Part shown: piece after piece, positions 32,793 through 44,849 of the stretch
Position numbering within the stretch: the first letter of the stretch is position 1
How the letters are laid out: each line of letters begins with the position of its first letter
Origin: Hirundichthys speculiger
Lineage: Eukaryota > Chordata > Actinopteri > Beloniformes > Exocoetidae
DNA: 64,000 nucleotides
Assembly (NCBI GenBank): GCA_018398805.1
Contig: JAGFBZ010000290.1
Coordinates: forward strand, 2,170,001 to 2,234,000
Reading direction: 5' to 3'
Translations under genes and position numbers: made by a program
Notes under the pieces: generated by a model
The model's input: only the letters and a program-made list of their open reading frames with translations
Databases searched by the model: none
Told to the model about the DNA's origin: nothing

Positions 32793-33815
32793 GTCACTGC
32801 CGGGCCGGGGGCGGGGCACAGGACCGGGCCCTTTAAACCCAACAAAGCTTGTGATTACATCGTTTTACAACATACACATGCTTGCAACAGCAGGGTTTAC
32901 AAGCATTACTACATTTTTGACACATAGCTCAAAGCATTTGATAGTAAGAGTTCAACACCAGGAAGAGCAACCATGTCATTTTAAAATCAATCAAACCTGA
33001 GGAATCATGGCATAATATTTTTGTCTAGAATGTTTTCGGCGGTATGCGGATGTGAGGTCACCAGGGGGACGTGCCACCGTTATTGTTGTAGTAGCTACCG
33101 GCATTCATTCATTGATTCTGCTTGGTACCAATTGCCGATTTAGCCTGATGTGTTTCCATTGCTGTTAATAAATAGCAATTCTGACGTCATTGTATGAGCC
33201 TTTTTGCAAGAATAACCTGACAAACCCGACAGGATGTCTAATAAACCATGAGAACAACAAAAACATTAAGCTACCTGGCCCCTAAAAATAACGTTAGGTC
33301 ATAATAATAACGTTAGGCGGTCGGGCTAATGTCCGACCGTCTGATTACAAAGCACATCAACAGTTTACAACTAACTCACATATTGTTTTCAGTGTCAGTG
33401 ATTGTGAGAAATTGTACCTGTAAATCTGGCTCCCTGACCGTGGTGCCAGTTTTGCCGGGTTTGACTCGCTGCCAACAATGTCAGGTTCATCTCCAGGAGG
33501 ATTAGGAAGAACAAAATATGTGTCCATCTTTTTTAGTTTAGTCTTTTTCCTGTGCTCTTTTTTCCTTTTCTTTGGGTTTTGTTGCTCTACTTTTATGTTT
33601 ATATGAACTGCCACTCATGATTAGATTAGTCCGTGATGCACCTACCCTGCACCACGTAGACCCTGTTGACCAGTGACTGATGATGACGCTGATGGACGGC
33701 TGTTGATTTTACCCACAATACATTTACCCACAATACATCACCTTACCAGCGATCCACTTGTAAATTTACACATTGTAAAGTTAACTGTGAGAGTGAACAT
33801 GAAGCCAGCCATGCA
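32793..33815 (-). mobile_element. hAT fragment with transposase exon 1, copy A
   Basis: Starts with GGCCGGGGGCGGGGCACAGG and aligns almost continuously with 43904-44848 in the same orientation. By eye about nine of ten positions match over the first 180 bases. It carries a first exon of a hAT-type transposase on the minus strand. Copy A has a local duplication of TTTACCCACAATACAT near 33710-33740 that copy B lacks. The true termini are uncertain; the segment at 33816-34134 may be its right-hand end. Confidence 0.7.
33418..33618 (-). pseudogene. hAT transposase first exon, copy A, frameshifted
   Basis: Starts at ATG 33618 (MSGSSYKHKSRATK) like copy B, but one extra A in the Lys-rich stretch shifts the frame and leads to a stop. 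Beyond the shift, LKKMDTYFVLPNPPGDEPDI and VGSESNPAKLAPRSGSQIYR are readable in the other frame, ending at CAG/GTACAA, a good 5' splice site at 33418/33417. The Lys/Arg-rich start followed by a short acidic-Pro segment is typical of the N-terminus of DUF4371-type hAT transposases; no zinc finger or catalytic part is present. Confidence 0.6.
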
Positions 33816-34134
33816 GCACAACATTTAATTCACTGTTTTGAATAAACCTACAAGACCAAAGTCAGTCTTATTTTTTTTTTTTGACTAACCATCACTCATC
33901 CTGTCTGGGGCAACTTATATAACCTAAGTATATATATAACATAAGTCTATATTGGTCCATAAGTACCATGCCCAACTTATGCATATGTTATGATATCCAG
34001 TAGAGCGCAAAACATATCCGACTATCCTGACTCAGGCCTGGAGGGGGCCCTGCGTTTTCGTCCATCCCCGGGCCCCTCTAGGTCCAGGCCGGGGTAGTAC
34101 CGTACCCCCAGCCCCCCCTGAAGCTCCGCCCCTG
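33816..34134 (-). mobile_element. Probable hAT terminal segment
   Basis: The right boundary, reverse complemented, reads CAGGGGCGGAGCTTCAGGGG, the kind of terminus seen on ZMYM/DUF4371-type hAT elements in fish. GC-rich palindromic blocks lie just inside (GGGGCCCGGGG near 34068). No matching 8-bp duplication was found at the left of copy A, so whether this belongs to copy A or to another insertion is unresolved. Confidence 0.4.
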
Positions 34135-34139
34135 TGCTG

Positions 34140-36300
34140 AACCCAAAATTGATGACGATAGCAGGCCGTCATCTTGCGTGGCAGCTGTGCTGTCACTGGT
34201 TTGTTTATAGTTGAACAGATGAAAAAAAAAATTATCAGGACAAATAAATCTCCAAAGGGGAATGAATGCCAGTTCTAAAGTGCACAAATATTTTTTTTTT
34301 TACAAACTACTAATGCAGAACAGAAGACGCAGTACTTTATAACACTGCCAATCAACATTCAGTACAGCGTTTGGACTGTTGAGCACAGAAGAATTATTGC
34401 TGCGGCTAAGTGGATTAGTGAAAGGCGCTTTTGCGAGCTTCCTTAGCTTTGCTGGAGGAATTGCTGATGTATTTTCTTCTCCCTATTTTTCCACTTCAGA
34501 AAAGTACTTTAGTGATTAGGATCATGGTTTAAAAAAAAACAAAATAAGTGATCTTCTGCAGGTCCACTTTATTAAAATTTTCCACCATCTCTTCTCTGAA
34601 ATCAATAAATGGAGCTTTGAAAACCACTGTGAATTAATAATAGCTTCAAAATAATAAATAATAGTTTTTTTTCAGAGAACCTTGCTTCCCAGAATAGTAA
34701 ATAAAGAAAAGATTTTTTTTTTTTAATGCTTCAAAAACCCTTTCATTTACTTTGTTCACATGAGAATGCCGATATTGTTCCTGTGATCTATAACCGCCCA
34801 GAGATTGCTTTATGTGCTGCCTCTCTGCTGCTTTAGTAAACTTTAATGCACACAAAAACACAGAAGCACAGACGCATTCGAAATCTGACACCACAGGGGA
34901 AAATCAAAGCTCAGATATACTCATGCTCACATGTGGTCGCATGAACATACACGCATCTATATTTATCCATAATTTCACCACACTATTTCCTTTCATTTTG
35001 TCATGAATAAAAACAATTGTTTATAGCCTAGAATGAGCACATTTCTTTGAATTATTTGTACATTATTCCTTATTTATTATGATTTTTCCCCCCACATCAT
35101 TCTGGCAATAAATAGTACTCTGGTTCATGGAATTGATATGGCAAAATCAGGTCAAAAGAAACATATACTCCGTGGATAATATAATGTTTTATGCACGTCT
35201 CAGCAAGGAATACGTTAATAATAGTTGAGAAAGCATGCATCTGAGAAGTCCACCCTCTCTGGCCAGTTCTTTACTCTGTGCTGTGACGTTGTGGTATTGT
35301 TCTCAGCAGTGGAACATAATGACAACAGAGCAAAACAATAGAGGCCTCTTTTCATCTCTGTCCCAGTTAGTCTCACTGTGTTTATTTCACTGTAACTCGC
35401 TGATACAGTGATGCTTTTCTCCTGAATATTTGTATCCATATCTCTCCCAGACACTCACACAACTGGACAGAAGGGGAAATGTGCGCTTTCAAATGATTCA
35501 GATTTTTAGCAGAAAGCGTTCCCATCACAAATGAACCTCTATTCACAAGTGTTTATTTGGAGACTTCAACAACAGAAACCAAGGTTATAGTTGGGATAAT
35601 TTCCTGCCCATTGTCCCAGTGTAAGTACATTGTTGATGGCTATTATTCTAGAACCTCTTGAGCATTTATGTGTGTGTCATTGAGGAGCGAGCTCATTTAC
35701 ATGTAAAGTTAATCTGAGGAAAGTTAAGGCCATTTAACTGGACTGCTGTCCTCGTCCCAGAATAAACTCACATTAGGGGAATCATTGTATTGACTGAAGT
35801 AAAACCCTGATTCCAAAAAAGCTGGATAGCCATGTGAAATGTACACTAAAACGCTATGTTTCTGTTTTAGTTTTAATTAAATATAAATGATCAGGAAACT
35901 ACAAAAATAAACAAAATTATGACAATGAAAGAAAAATTCTACGTTATTGTTAAAATATTAAAATTAAATTGATGCTAAAAGTCTTTAGGTAGTTTTCGAT
36001 GGCAGATACAACTTTGATAGCTTTCAAGGAATTTGAACTGCATTACAGCCTCTCTGTGTAAATGCTAAAGAACAGTGCCTTGTAGTTGGGTTTCTGATGC
36101 AAATAAAAGGTTTACATGGTATTTCCTGTTAATTAAGTATAAATTAACATTATAGTATTTTTCATGTTTTCAAGGTACAAACATACTGGAGTCTCTCAGG
36201 AAGATTTTACATATATTTCTAATTAAATAAAGTTCATAATATCAGTCCAAAATATTCTTGAAAGAGAACAAAAGGGTCTCCAAAGTACCCAGGGAACATG
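34140..36300. other. Non-coding stretch with one possible MITE trace
   Basis: AT-rich. At 35805-35880 the phrase CTGATTCCAAAAAAGCTGGA followed by ATGTGAAATGTACACTAAAA resembles the end of a common fish MITE (recalled), but I could not find its partner end. No exon-like frame recognised. Confidence 0.35.
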
Positions 36301-36309
36301 ACGTGTAAG

Positions 36310-36650
36310 GGGGGCAGAACTCACATTCCTCCAGGGCTTTGCAGACCTGCAACTTTCTGCTCAATGCCTTTCTCCAGTTATTCCAAGCAAAGGAGACCTC
36401 GTGTCCCTGGCAGTGTTGATCTCTTCCTTGCCAAAAAGATGCAAACACGGCCTGGAATTTCTTGTGAGGTTCAGCACGTCAACATTCTTCCCCATTTTGT
36501 CCCGCGTGACAAAAATCAGTTCCTCTTGAATCAGTGGGAGTTTCATGCTGTTTTGTTTAAAACTGGAAGTTTTTGTATCTTCCAAATGCCCCAAATGCAG
36601 CGGTAACTACCAGTTTCAACTGGTGCTGCCACCTAGTGGATACAGTTTTT
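36310..36650 (+). repeat. Unnamed dispersed repeat, copy 3 of 3 (longest)
   Basis: Contains GGGCTTTGCAGACCTG, TCCAGTTATTCCAAGCAAAG, TCTTCCTTGCCAAAAAGATG, TGAGGTTCAGCACGTCAACA, GAATCAGTGGGAGTTT and GGTGCTGCCACCTAGTGG. It joins features of copy 1 (5' half) and copy 2 (3' half), so the three belong to one family. A 77-codon minus-strand frame (36361-36594) is open here but closed in the other copies, so it is not evidence of a gene. Confidence 0.72.
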
Positions 36651-36834
36651 GAGGCACAAAGGTACCCGTATTCAAGAAGAGATGTGGTAAAGCTCCTCAC
36701 TGCTTGGTCTATTTTTTGCAAGTTACATGTTTTTATTTTCAGTTGGAGATGAGGAAAATCGCAATTACAGCACTTTTTGCTGTGCCATTCAAGCTGTGTA
36801 TCTTGCTATCACCTGCATGAAATTATCTTGATAG

Positions 36835-37194
36835 GCCATCCATCCATCCATCCATTATCTATGCCAGTTTAATCCTAGGCAGGGTCACAGGTATCTGCTG
36901 GAGTCTATCCCAGCTCTCTTTGGGCGAAAGGCAGGGGTACACCCTGGACAGGTCGCCAGTCCATTGCAAGGCCATATATAGATGAACAGTCACTCCTACG
37001 GGCAATTTAGATCCACCAGTTAACCTAACATGCATGTCTTCAGACTGTGGGAGGAAGCCGGAGTACCCGGAGGAAACCGACGCAAGCACGGGAGAACATG
37101 CAAATTCCCCACAGAAAGGCCCCTGTAGAGGTTTGAACCAGGAACCTTCTTGTTTTGAGGCAGCAGTGCTGACCACCAAGCCACCATGCTGCCA
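36835..37194 (-). mobile_element. tRNA-headed SINE with RTE-like GGAT tail, perfect TSD
   Basis: Read on the minus strand it starts GTGGCAGCATGGTGGCTTGG, with an A-box-like TGGTGGTCAGCAC and a B-box-like GGTTCAAACCT at tRNA-like spacing. A long body follows (CCTCCCACAGTCTGAAGACA and GGCGACCTGTCCAGGGTGTA), then ATAATGGATGGATGGATGG. It is flanked by CTTGATAG at 36827-36834 and 37195-37202. This is a full-length insertion of a very common teleost SINE type; the 3' tail resembles that of RTE-type LINEs, which presumably supplied the reverse transcriptase. Confidence 0.85.
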
Positions 37195-37389
37195 CTTGAT
37201 AGCCTATATTGTCATTTAAGAAAAAAAAGTTTTTATATGGTCAAAGTTCTCACTATTTGAGACACTTTTTTAAAACGTTTCTCGAGTTTACAAGGTAAAA
37301 GTATTTTCTTTCAAACTGAAAGCTGAGGTAAGGCACAAAAGAACCTACACCACAATTAAACATTTGATGGTGTAATTACATGGCGATGA

Positions 37390-38194
37390 AAATACTATCG
37401 ACACTGTGGAGTCTTTCTGCTTCCTGAGAACTGTCATCTCCCAGGACCTTAACGTGGGAGCTGAACATCAGCTCCCTCATCAAGAAAGCACAGCAGAGGA
37501 TGTACTTCCTGAGGCAGCTGCAGTCTGCCGAAGACAATGATGGTGCACTTCTACACAGCCATCATTGAGTCCGTCCTCACCTCCTCCATCACCATCTGGT
37601 ACGCTGCTGCCACCGTCAAGGACAAGAGCAGGCTGCAGCGTGTCATTCAGTCAGCTGAGAAGGTGATTGACTGCAATCTCCCATCTCTTCAGGACCTGGA
37701 CTCCTCCAGGACCCTGAGGCGTGCAGGAAATATTGTGGCTGATCCCTCCCACCCCGGACACCAACTCTTTGAGTCACTCCCCTCTGGCAGGAGGCTGCGG
37801 ACCATAAAGACCAAAACCTCACGCCACAAGAACAGTTTTTTCCCATCTGCTGTCAGCCTTATCAATAAGACCTGGAACCCTCCGACACCCCTCACTCTCC
37901 ACCTCTGACTCTGACACTGCTGTCACATTGACAGAACTCAGAACACTATGCGTTATATTAACGCTCAGTCTGAAAAATGTGTTCATTTGCACATTTTCAT
38001 GGCACATCACTCTTGGTCACTCTGCCCTTAATGCAAAAAACAGCTTGTGTATATATATTTATATTGCAAAATTTTTAGTTAACATTGTTTGTTATATTTT
38101 CCCTTAATTGCATGCACCATCACTGCCACAACAAATTCCTTGTATGTGTAAAATCATACCTGGCAACAAAGTTGATTCTGATTCTGATTCTGAA
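37390..38194 (+). mobile_element. 5'-truncated LINE, 3' end with TTCTGA tail
   Basis: The C-terminal part of a reverse-transcriptase ORF is followed by about 280 bases of UTR and a TTCTGA tandem tail (38171-38192), typical of L2/CR1/Rex-type fish LINEs. The 5' side is truncated near 37390. It is on the opposite strand and of a different subfamily from the LINE at 20888-21548. Confidence 0.75.
37430..37908 (+). pseudogene. LINE reverse transcriptase C-terminal fragment
   Basis: The upstream frame gives LNISSLIKKAQQRMYFLRQL, then a frameshift at about 37530 leads into MVHFYTAIIESVLTSSITIW. The rest is YAAATVKDKSRLQRVIQSAE, KVIDCNLPSLQDLDSSRTLR, HPGHQLFESLPSGRRLRTIK and TSRHKNSFFPSAVSLINK, the familiar end of a fish LINE ORF2 after the polymerase domain. 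The stop at 37906-37908 is probably near the natural one. The polymerase active site is missing by truncation. Confidence 0.8.
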
Positions 38195-38199
38195 AATAC

Positions 38200-41100
38200 A
38201 TTAACATACAAGTATAAACGTCAAATACAGCATAGCTGGCATTTTTACTGACTTTGTGTATTATACAGAGGCACAAATCATGCTTTTGTCATTTTGGGCC
38301 TAACTAAATGTCTTCATGCTGGCATATTTCTGGCTTCCAAAAGCATTATCTGGGTAAGATTGCAAGAATTCGAGAAATTTTGTAAAAGGTTCAGAGCTTC
38401 CACTGCTTTTTCTCTTTTATAGGAAAATATACTGCATACTGAGATGGATATTATTGTACATAATTTAAACTCTCTTCACCACAACAAGATTTAATCCTAA
38501 AATGACTGAACTGAAATCCTTCCGGACACTGGCTAAGTCTAAAAATCCTGTTTGTAAAGATAAAGAAATATTGACAAAGGGCAGACCTGGTGGAGTCCAA
38601 CAAGGACTTGAAATTAGTTTGACTTACTGTCAGCAATGTGAACCAAGCTGTCACAGTACAAGAATTGATTGGCCTGTGACAAGGCTCCACAGCCTATATT
38701 TCCAACGTACTTCCCTCAGGACCCCAAGAGAGACATTGCTGTTAGTCTGTTCAATCCATAAAAAACATTTTTACTGTCTGGGAAAACTCCCAGGGTCCTC
38801 CCAATATCCTAAGAAGGGTACAATAAAGGGCTGGTCCAATGTTCCACCACCAGGACAAAAAAAAATATTAGGTCTTATTATTTGGTGGACTCTTTTCACC
38901 AGCACTCGAGAGAAATGCAATGTTTCTGTAGATGGAAAACACTATCTGGCCTGGCGAAGGAAGACCACAATCCTACTCTGGAGATCCAGGGCACTGACCC
39001 CAACTTCCATGTAATTTAGCAGAGGCATGTCAACGAAGACAGCATAAAGCCCTGGAGGAGTCGGGGTGAATCGACAGCAAGAATCATTTAGCTACCTCAA
39101 CTGTGGCCTTCGTGATCAGTGGTTTGATGATTTGAAACTTCAGTTAGCATAACATTTTATGAAGAATATATAAGATTAAGCTCTTGCGCTACACTTAACT
39201 GAAAGAACAATAGGTTATCTCTTCTTGTTTTTGTGATAAAGCTTGCTGGATAGTTAAGAAAAATCCCATTAGAAGTGTGGTCACTGACACAAGCAGACTT
39301 CTATGCGACTGAAAATATGGTTTTTGTCATGAATAAGTATCTTTAGTACGCAGCTAGATGACAAGCTTCTGTTTCATCACTATAAATGCTGCAGTGTCAG
39401 ACACCCATGAGTCTCTTCAAATATACTCCAACTGAAAAACTGCCTGAATTTTGTTTCTATGACTCTGTAGTGTCGCACACTGACATTTATATTTGCCTGA
39501 GGTTAATTGTGCTGGATGTTTAATAAAAACAAATCTATCCTTCTGAAAAAGTTTGACGCCTCTGTGGCCTACATCTGTCGTTATCTGTTGACTTCATGCA
39601 GCCACTGATAGAAAAATGGATTACAGATGGTGGCAAACAGATACCAAATACTAAAAAATGGATTAATCAACTGGCTTCTTCGGAGGTAGACCACATAAAT
39701 GTTCTGTATTCTGTTGCAAAAGCTAATTTTTTGACATAACTGATTTTTTTGTTTGCATAATTAAATGATCCCAACATCAGATGACTTTAATTAGTTTTAA
39801 TTCAGACTGACAGCTTTTTCATTTCATGAGAGGAAAATCCTAGGAGTACAAACAAGACAAACGATTCCTGAACAGATGTCCAGACCATCATATTGGACTG
39901 GATTACATTCATCTGTCACTCACCATTTGACTTGTCAAATAAACCTAACTTAGCGACTTAGGTTTAAACAAACAAACGGGGGATCTTAGTGCCCTGCTGA
40001 GATGTGGGAATTAATTATCTTGGTTGAGTGTTTGTGCCAAGTATGTGATGCTAAGTAACATAAAAATAAAGTCTAAAGCTAAATATCTGAAATCAAAGCT
40101 TCTATTATTCTTATTCTTGCTCATACTCAGAATTTCTTGGGATTATAGCCTTAAAATCACATCCGAATGTGAGGAGTTTATTCTGGGAATGCTGAAGGAA
40201 AAGGGAAGAGTGCATTCAGAGGTGAAATGGTCCTTTATGGGGCCATGCATCATATGTTCAACTACAAATAGGCAGGAAGCACATGTGCTTTTTGCATGCG
40301 CGTTTACGCTGTGCATATGTCAGTTTGAATATTTGTGCCTGAGGTGGTAACAACAGTGTGGGTTCGTGCAGGATGCTGTCAGGATGTGGACGAGGATCCG
40401 CCAATGTGGCAAACAGCTTGACAGCTGACATTCGCCTGAGCAGAGCAGAGCAGAGCAGAAAGGCAGGAATTAACAAGATATCACCCTGGGCATGTTAATG
40501 AGGTCATCACTGTATTTAGATTGACAGTGTGCTGTGTGTATTCTCATGTGTGTCTATGAATTTGCTATATAATCCCATGTGTGGCCCAGCTAAAAAAAAT
40601 AAACATAAAATAACATTAATGAGAGTAAACATTGGGTTTCCAAGACTGGAGCCGATAAATACAGATTCAACAGAGTTTTTTAGTTGTGCCATTTCATGTG
40701 GCGGGTGCACTTGCAGCCAGACGTTTACATATGGTTTAGAAAAAGACCCAAACTTTATTTCTCAACATCTGACAGTAAAGTTGACAAAATTTTTCCTCTT
40801 TTAAATGAGTTAGGATTCTGGATTTTAATTTTTTCTCTCGTCGTGAAATGTTGAAATAATGAAAATTACTTTCTTCAAAGTCAGTTTAGTAATACCAGCC
40901 TTACACTTGATGATTTTACATGCGGCTTCATGGTCGCAGAGAAATTTCCACAGTTGGGAGAAAACCACAAAGAGCCTCTCCAAAGTCGTATCACGCTCCT
41001 ATGATCTCAGTCATTGTGGCAGTTGGAGCAAATCAATAACAGTCTTTTCTGCATTTTGGCGTTATGACATCATTGAGTTTCATAAAGTTGCAAGCCACTA

Positions 41101-41740
41101 CTCTTGTCTCATTCAGACTGTGTCGTTCCATAGTGCAGTTTGTATGAACAACCGATTAGGAGTGTTGCTGTGTTTTGACTCACATAGCAATCTGGCTGTA
41201 GTTGCTCATATAGTGACCACATGAGATCCTAAATCTTTAGTCGACAACTTAAAGCGTTGTCTTTTCAGCCTTTAGATGTGAGAGGGTGTTTTACATAAGT
41301 GCGTTTTTGCACAGTCAGAGTGTATGGCCTGCATTAGTTGAATGTGGCCATAAAGTTTGGAAAACTAAACATGATGATGTTTCAGCATCAGAAGATTTTT
41401 TTTCATAGGCTATTTGTCATTATTCAAGTATATTAGAGGGTCACATGTGGATGTATTTCAAGGCACACCTTTAATCACAAGGACATTGTAGCAAAATCAA
41501 AAGAAATCAGCATATTAAAAGAGGAATTGCAGACCTGTTGTCTGAAGGTTCATCCTGATGTCTGGATGATGTGTTACCTGATGAAGGTCCCACATTGTTG
41601 TGTTCAAATAATAATAGTAAGCCAAAAATGGCCTACTTTTCATTCCCCGGCATTTTATTATAGTACATAGATAAAGATCTGTAAACAATATTGCATTTTT
41701 AGACATGGCTTATTTTCTCTTCCATTTTTTATAATGGAAT
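38200..41740. other. Mostly uncharacterised; open frame at 38502-39014 and a GAGCA repeat
   Basis: The plus-strand frame at 38502-39014 runs 170 codons without a stop (GGVQQGLEISLTYCQQCEPS..., HKKHFYCLGKLPGSSQYPKK), long for this AT-rich setting. I do not recognise a domain, and the Cys/His are not spaced as a known finger. It may be a dispersed-repeat frame. A short (GAGCA)n run lies at 40437-40459. The rest shows nothing. Confidence 0.3.
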
Positions 41741-41748
41741 AAATACAG

Positions 41749-41824
41749 AGCTGGGCTAGGCTCCAGCAGATCCCCGTGACCCTGCATGGGACTAAACAGG
41801 CATGGATAATGGATGGATGGATGG
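41749..41824 (+). repeat. RTE-type LINE or SINE 3' tail fragment
   Basis: CTGGGCTAGGCTCCAGCAGA, CCCCGTGACCCTGCATGGGA, then ATAATGGATGGATGGATGG. This matches the 3' end of the SINE at 36835-37194 read on its own strand (GCTGGGATAGACTCCAGCAG ... ATAATGGATGGATGG), with only the last 75 bases retained. Strong 5' truncation is usual for such insertions. Confidence 0.75.
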
Positions 41825-41829
41825 AAAAT

Positions 41830-43900
41830 GAATACAGTGTGAATGTTAAACAGATAAGAAGGGTATCAGACAGGATTGCCTCAAATCAGATTGTATCAGT
41901 TCAAATCAAAAAGCATCAGCTCAAACTGCTCTGGATGAAAATATATTGTCTCTTCGTTTATATGTTGGAAAATCATATCTCACCTCATGCATCAAAGCAT
42001 GTTACAAGGGAGAGACACACACCTCAGTGTGTTTTTTTTTTCTTTGTTGAAAGGTAATTTAGTGATTTGGCAGTGGGTCAGAGTGTGGAAACAAATGTAT
42101 TTTCATGGCAGCCAATGGGATTAGCCAAAACTCTGGCACGGGTGCTGTGGGATGAATGTGGCTTCATCTTAACTAGCCAAGGAGCCCCCTGGATCCCCCG
42201 GCTCATCACACAGCAGTGATTACCTTCCCTCTGAATCTCTTCTTTTTATTACATCGAAGAGCTGGCTCTGATAAAAGTGATGGCAATTTAACACACAGTT
42301 TAAAAAGAAAAAAAAACATGTTCTTATCACGTATTGCAGAGTTAGATAAGGTCACTGCTCAATAATGATTTTGGACTCTGGACAGTTAAAAAAGAGCTAA
42401 AAAAAAAAAAAAAAAGACACTTAGACACAAACTTCACCCTGAACAATGAGAGGAAAGATTAAAACAACAAAACAAAAAAATAAACAGTTAAACCAAAGTG
42501 CAATTCCATTATAAATTACTCTTTAATTCAAAGCTATACTACTTTGGAAAACACGTGAGTAAAAGGTGTTAAAAAATGCTTCAACTCTAAATGAAGTTTT
42601 TGTCCATGAAATTAAAGGCTGAGTAAAGATTGGACCCATTAATCAGTCTGATTATTTGCTATTTTGAGAAACAGAGTATTGGCTGCTCATTAGTTTCTGA
42701 GGCTGGTAAATAAAACTTTAATGCAGACTCATTTGCAGTGCATGCAGCTGTATCAGTGCTGCTCCGATGGGATGTTGCTTTTGATTACCTCTGGACATTT
42801 ATTTTATTAAAAGCTAGAGTAAGAGTGCAGTGGACAGCACATAGGAAAAAAGGGACTGATACGCATTAAGTAAACTATTGTCTCATTTGTTATTATTAAT
42901 AAAAAAAATTCAGCATACCAGTATCATGGGACACTAAAAAAATAACAATATTCCAGGCACTTTCTCTACACTGCTTGAATGTAGTGAATGTCTGAGCAGA
43001 GCGTGGGACGGTACTTTTTACAGCGTGGGCCGAGACGCCGGCTCGATGCTCCGCTCAGCTTCCAGAGATTAGTTCAGTTTGTCATAAGACAGTGAGAGAG
43101 ACCTGGATGAGCCTCTCACAAATGTTCTAGATTAATGGATTTTGGGAGTTGGGGATGGGCTTTTTCCTCACTTGGTGATAAATGAAAAACTTATTCTACC
43201 ACTCAGTCCCTTTCTTAGACTCTCTCCCTCACACACACACACACCCACACACACACCCACACACACACACACACACTAACACAAAAACTCCCATCACTGC
43301 TTTGCTTCAGTCTTTTCAACAGTGAGGAATTGTATTTTTAATCTTTTATTGAGTGTGGTGTGGCTGCTCATGGCTGACTGCTTCCAAGCATCTTGCATTA
43401 GAAAAGGTCACAACCTGGAGGTGTCTCATACCACCATTCTTTGCACTTCTCAGCTGTTTCTCACAGCTGGACTCTAAAAAGTCTCTCCCTATGCCTCAGA
43501 GACACCTGCCTGTCAGAAGAAAATGATTGCATGTTTGCACCCCGCTGCAGTCATCCTTTGTTTTCTACCAAAACACTTGCTCATAATTGCTGTTGCTTCA
43601 TACATGCTGGGAGTTTTTTTTATTTAAGGAGTTTCCCTTCAATGAACAATTACTTTGATTAGTAGTTTAGATGTGGAATATTCACTTACGGTAATTAATA
43701 ACTCAATCAACTTACTGTACAGTATTAGGGACGTCCCCAGTATCACAATGTTGTTACTCTTTCAAATTGCTTCTTTTATTTAATCATCAACCAAAAGTCC
43801 AAAGACCTTGTGTTTACAGAGCTGTAAACTTGTCCAGCGTGTCTTCTTTTTCTGTTGGCTACATGGACTGGATCCACTGACAGTGTTGTAACCCAGGGGT
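41830..43900. other. Non-coding stretch with a CA microsatellite
   Basis: No gene recognised. A (CA)n run with CCC interruptions lies at 43228-43277 and an A run near 42400-42415. The open frame at 43441-43662 has no known pattern. Confidence 0.45.
43228..43277. repeat. (CA)n microsatellite, interrupted
   Basis: About 50 bases of CA repeat with two CCC interruptions. Confidence 0.9.
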
Positions 43901-43903
43901 CAG

Positions 43904-44848
43904 CAGTGCCTGGCCGGGGGCGGGGCACATGACCGGGCCCTTTAAACCCAATAAAGGTTGTGATTACATCGTTTTACAAAATACACATGCCTGCAACAGT
44001 GGGGCTTACAAGCATTACTACATTTTTGACACATAGCTCAAAGCATTTGACAGTAAGAGTTCAACACCACGAAGGGCGACCATGCCATTTTGAAATCAAT
44101 CAAACCTGTGGAATTGTCTAGAATGTTTTCGGCAGTATGCGGGTGTGACGTCACCCGGGAGACGCGCCACCGTTATTGTTGTAGTAGCTACCGGCATTCA
44201 TTCATTCATTCTGCTGGTACCAATTGCTGATTTAGCCTGATGTGTTTCCATTGCTGTTAATAAATAGCAACTCCGACCACGTCGTTGTATGAGCCTTTTT
44301 GCAAGAATAACCGGACAAAGCCTGACGTCTAACAAACCATGAGAACAACAAAAACATTAGGCTACCTGGCCCCTAAAAATAACGTTAGGTCATAATGATA
44401 ACGTTAGGCGGTCGGGCTACTCCTATAACAAGCACATCAACAGTTTACAACTAACTCACATATTGTTTTCAGTGTCAGTGATTGTGAGAAATTGTACCTG
44501 AAAATCTGTCTCTCTGACCGTGGTGCCAGTTTTGGTGGGCTTGACTCACGACCAACAATGTCAGGTTCATCTCCGGGATGATATGTATCCAGCTTTTTTA
44601 GTTTAGTCTTTTCCTGTGCTCTTTTTTCCTTTTCTTTGCATTTTGTTGCTCTACTTTTATGCTTGTATGAACTACCACTCATGATTAGATTAGTCCGTGA
44701 TGCACCTAGTCTGCACCACGTAGACTCTGTTGACCAGTGACTGATGATGACGCTGATGGACCACTCTTGATGACGATTTTACCCACAATACATCACCTTA
44801 CCGGCGATCCACTTGTAAATGTACACATTGTAAACTGTGAACATGATG
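43904..44848 (-). mobile_element. hAT fragment with transposase exon 1, copy B
   Basis: Same family and orientation as 32793-33815. It begins with TGGCCGGGGGCGGGGCAC; immediately upstream is CAGGGGTCAGCAGTG, which could be the real terminus. Homology to copy A ends at about 44848. The family is represented twice within 11 kb, with small differences in each copy (deletions near 44600 and 44760 relative to A). Confidence 0.72.
44498..44682 (-). pseudogene. hAT transposase first exon, copy B, frame intact
   Basis: ATG at 44682 opens MSGSSYKHKSRATKCKEKEK, followed by LKKLDTYHPGDEPDIVGRES and SPPKLAPRSERQIFR, then CAG/GTACAA at 44498/44497. The open frame continues 61 bases into the presumed intron. 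Compared with copy A the reading frame is uninterrupted, but a short deletion removes the segment between DTY and PGDEPD. No later exon is present, so the gene is not functional in this copy. Confidence 0.6.
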
Positions 44849-44849
44849 A

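Noticed and set aside
36361..36594. 77-codon minus-strand frame as a gene
   Set aside because: The same repeat in its other copies has the frame closed, so the openness is accidental.
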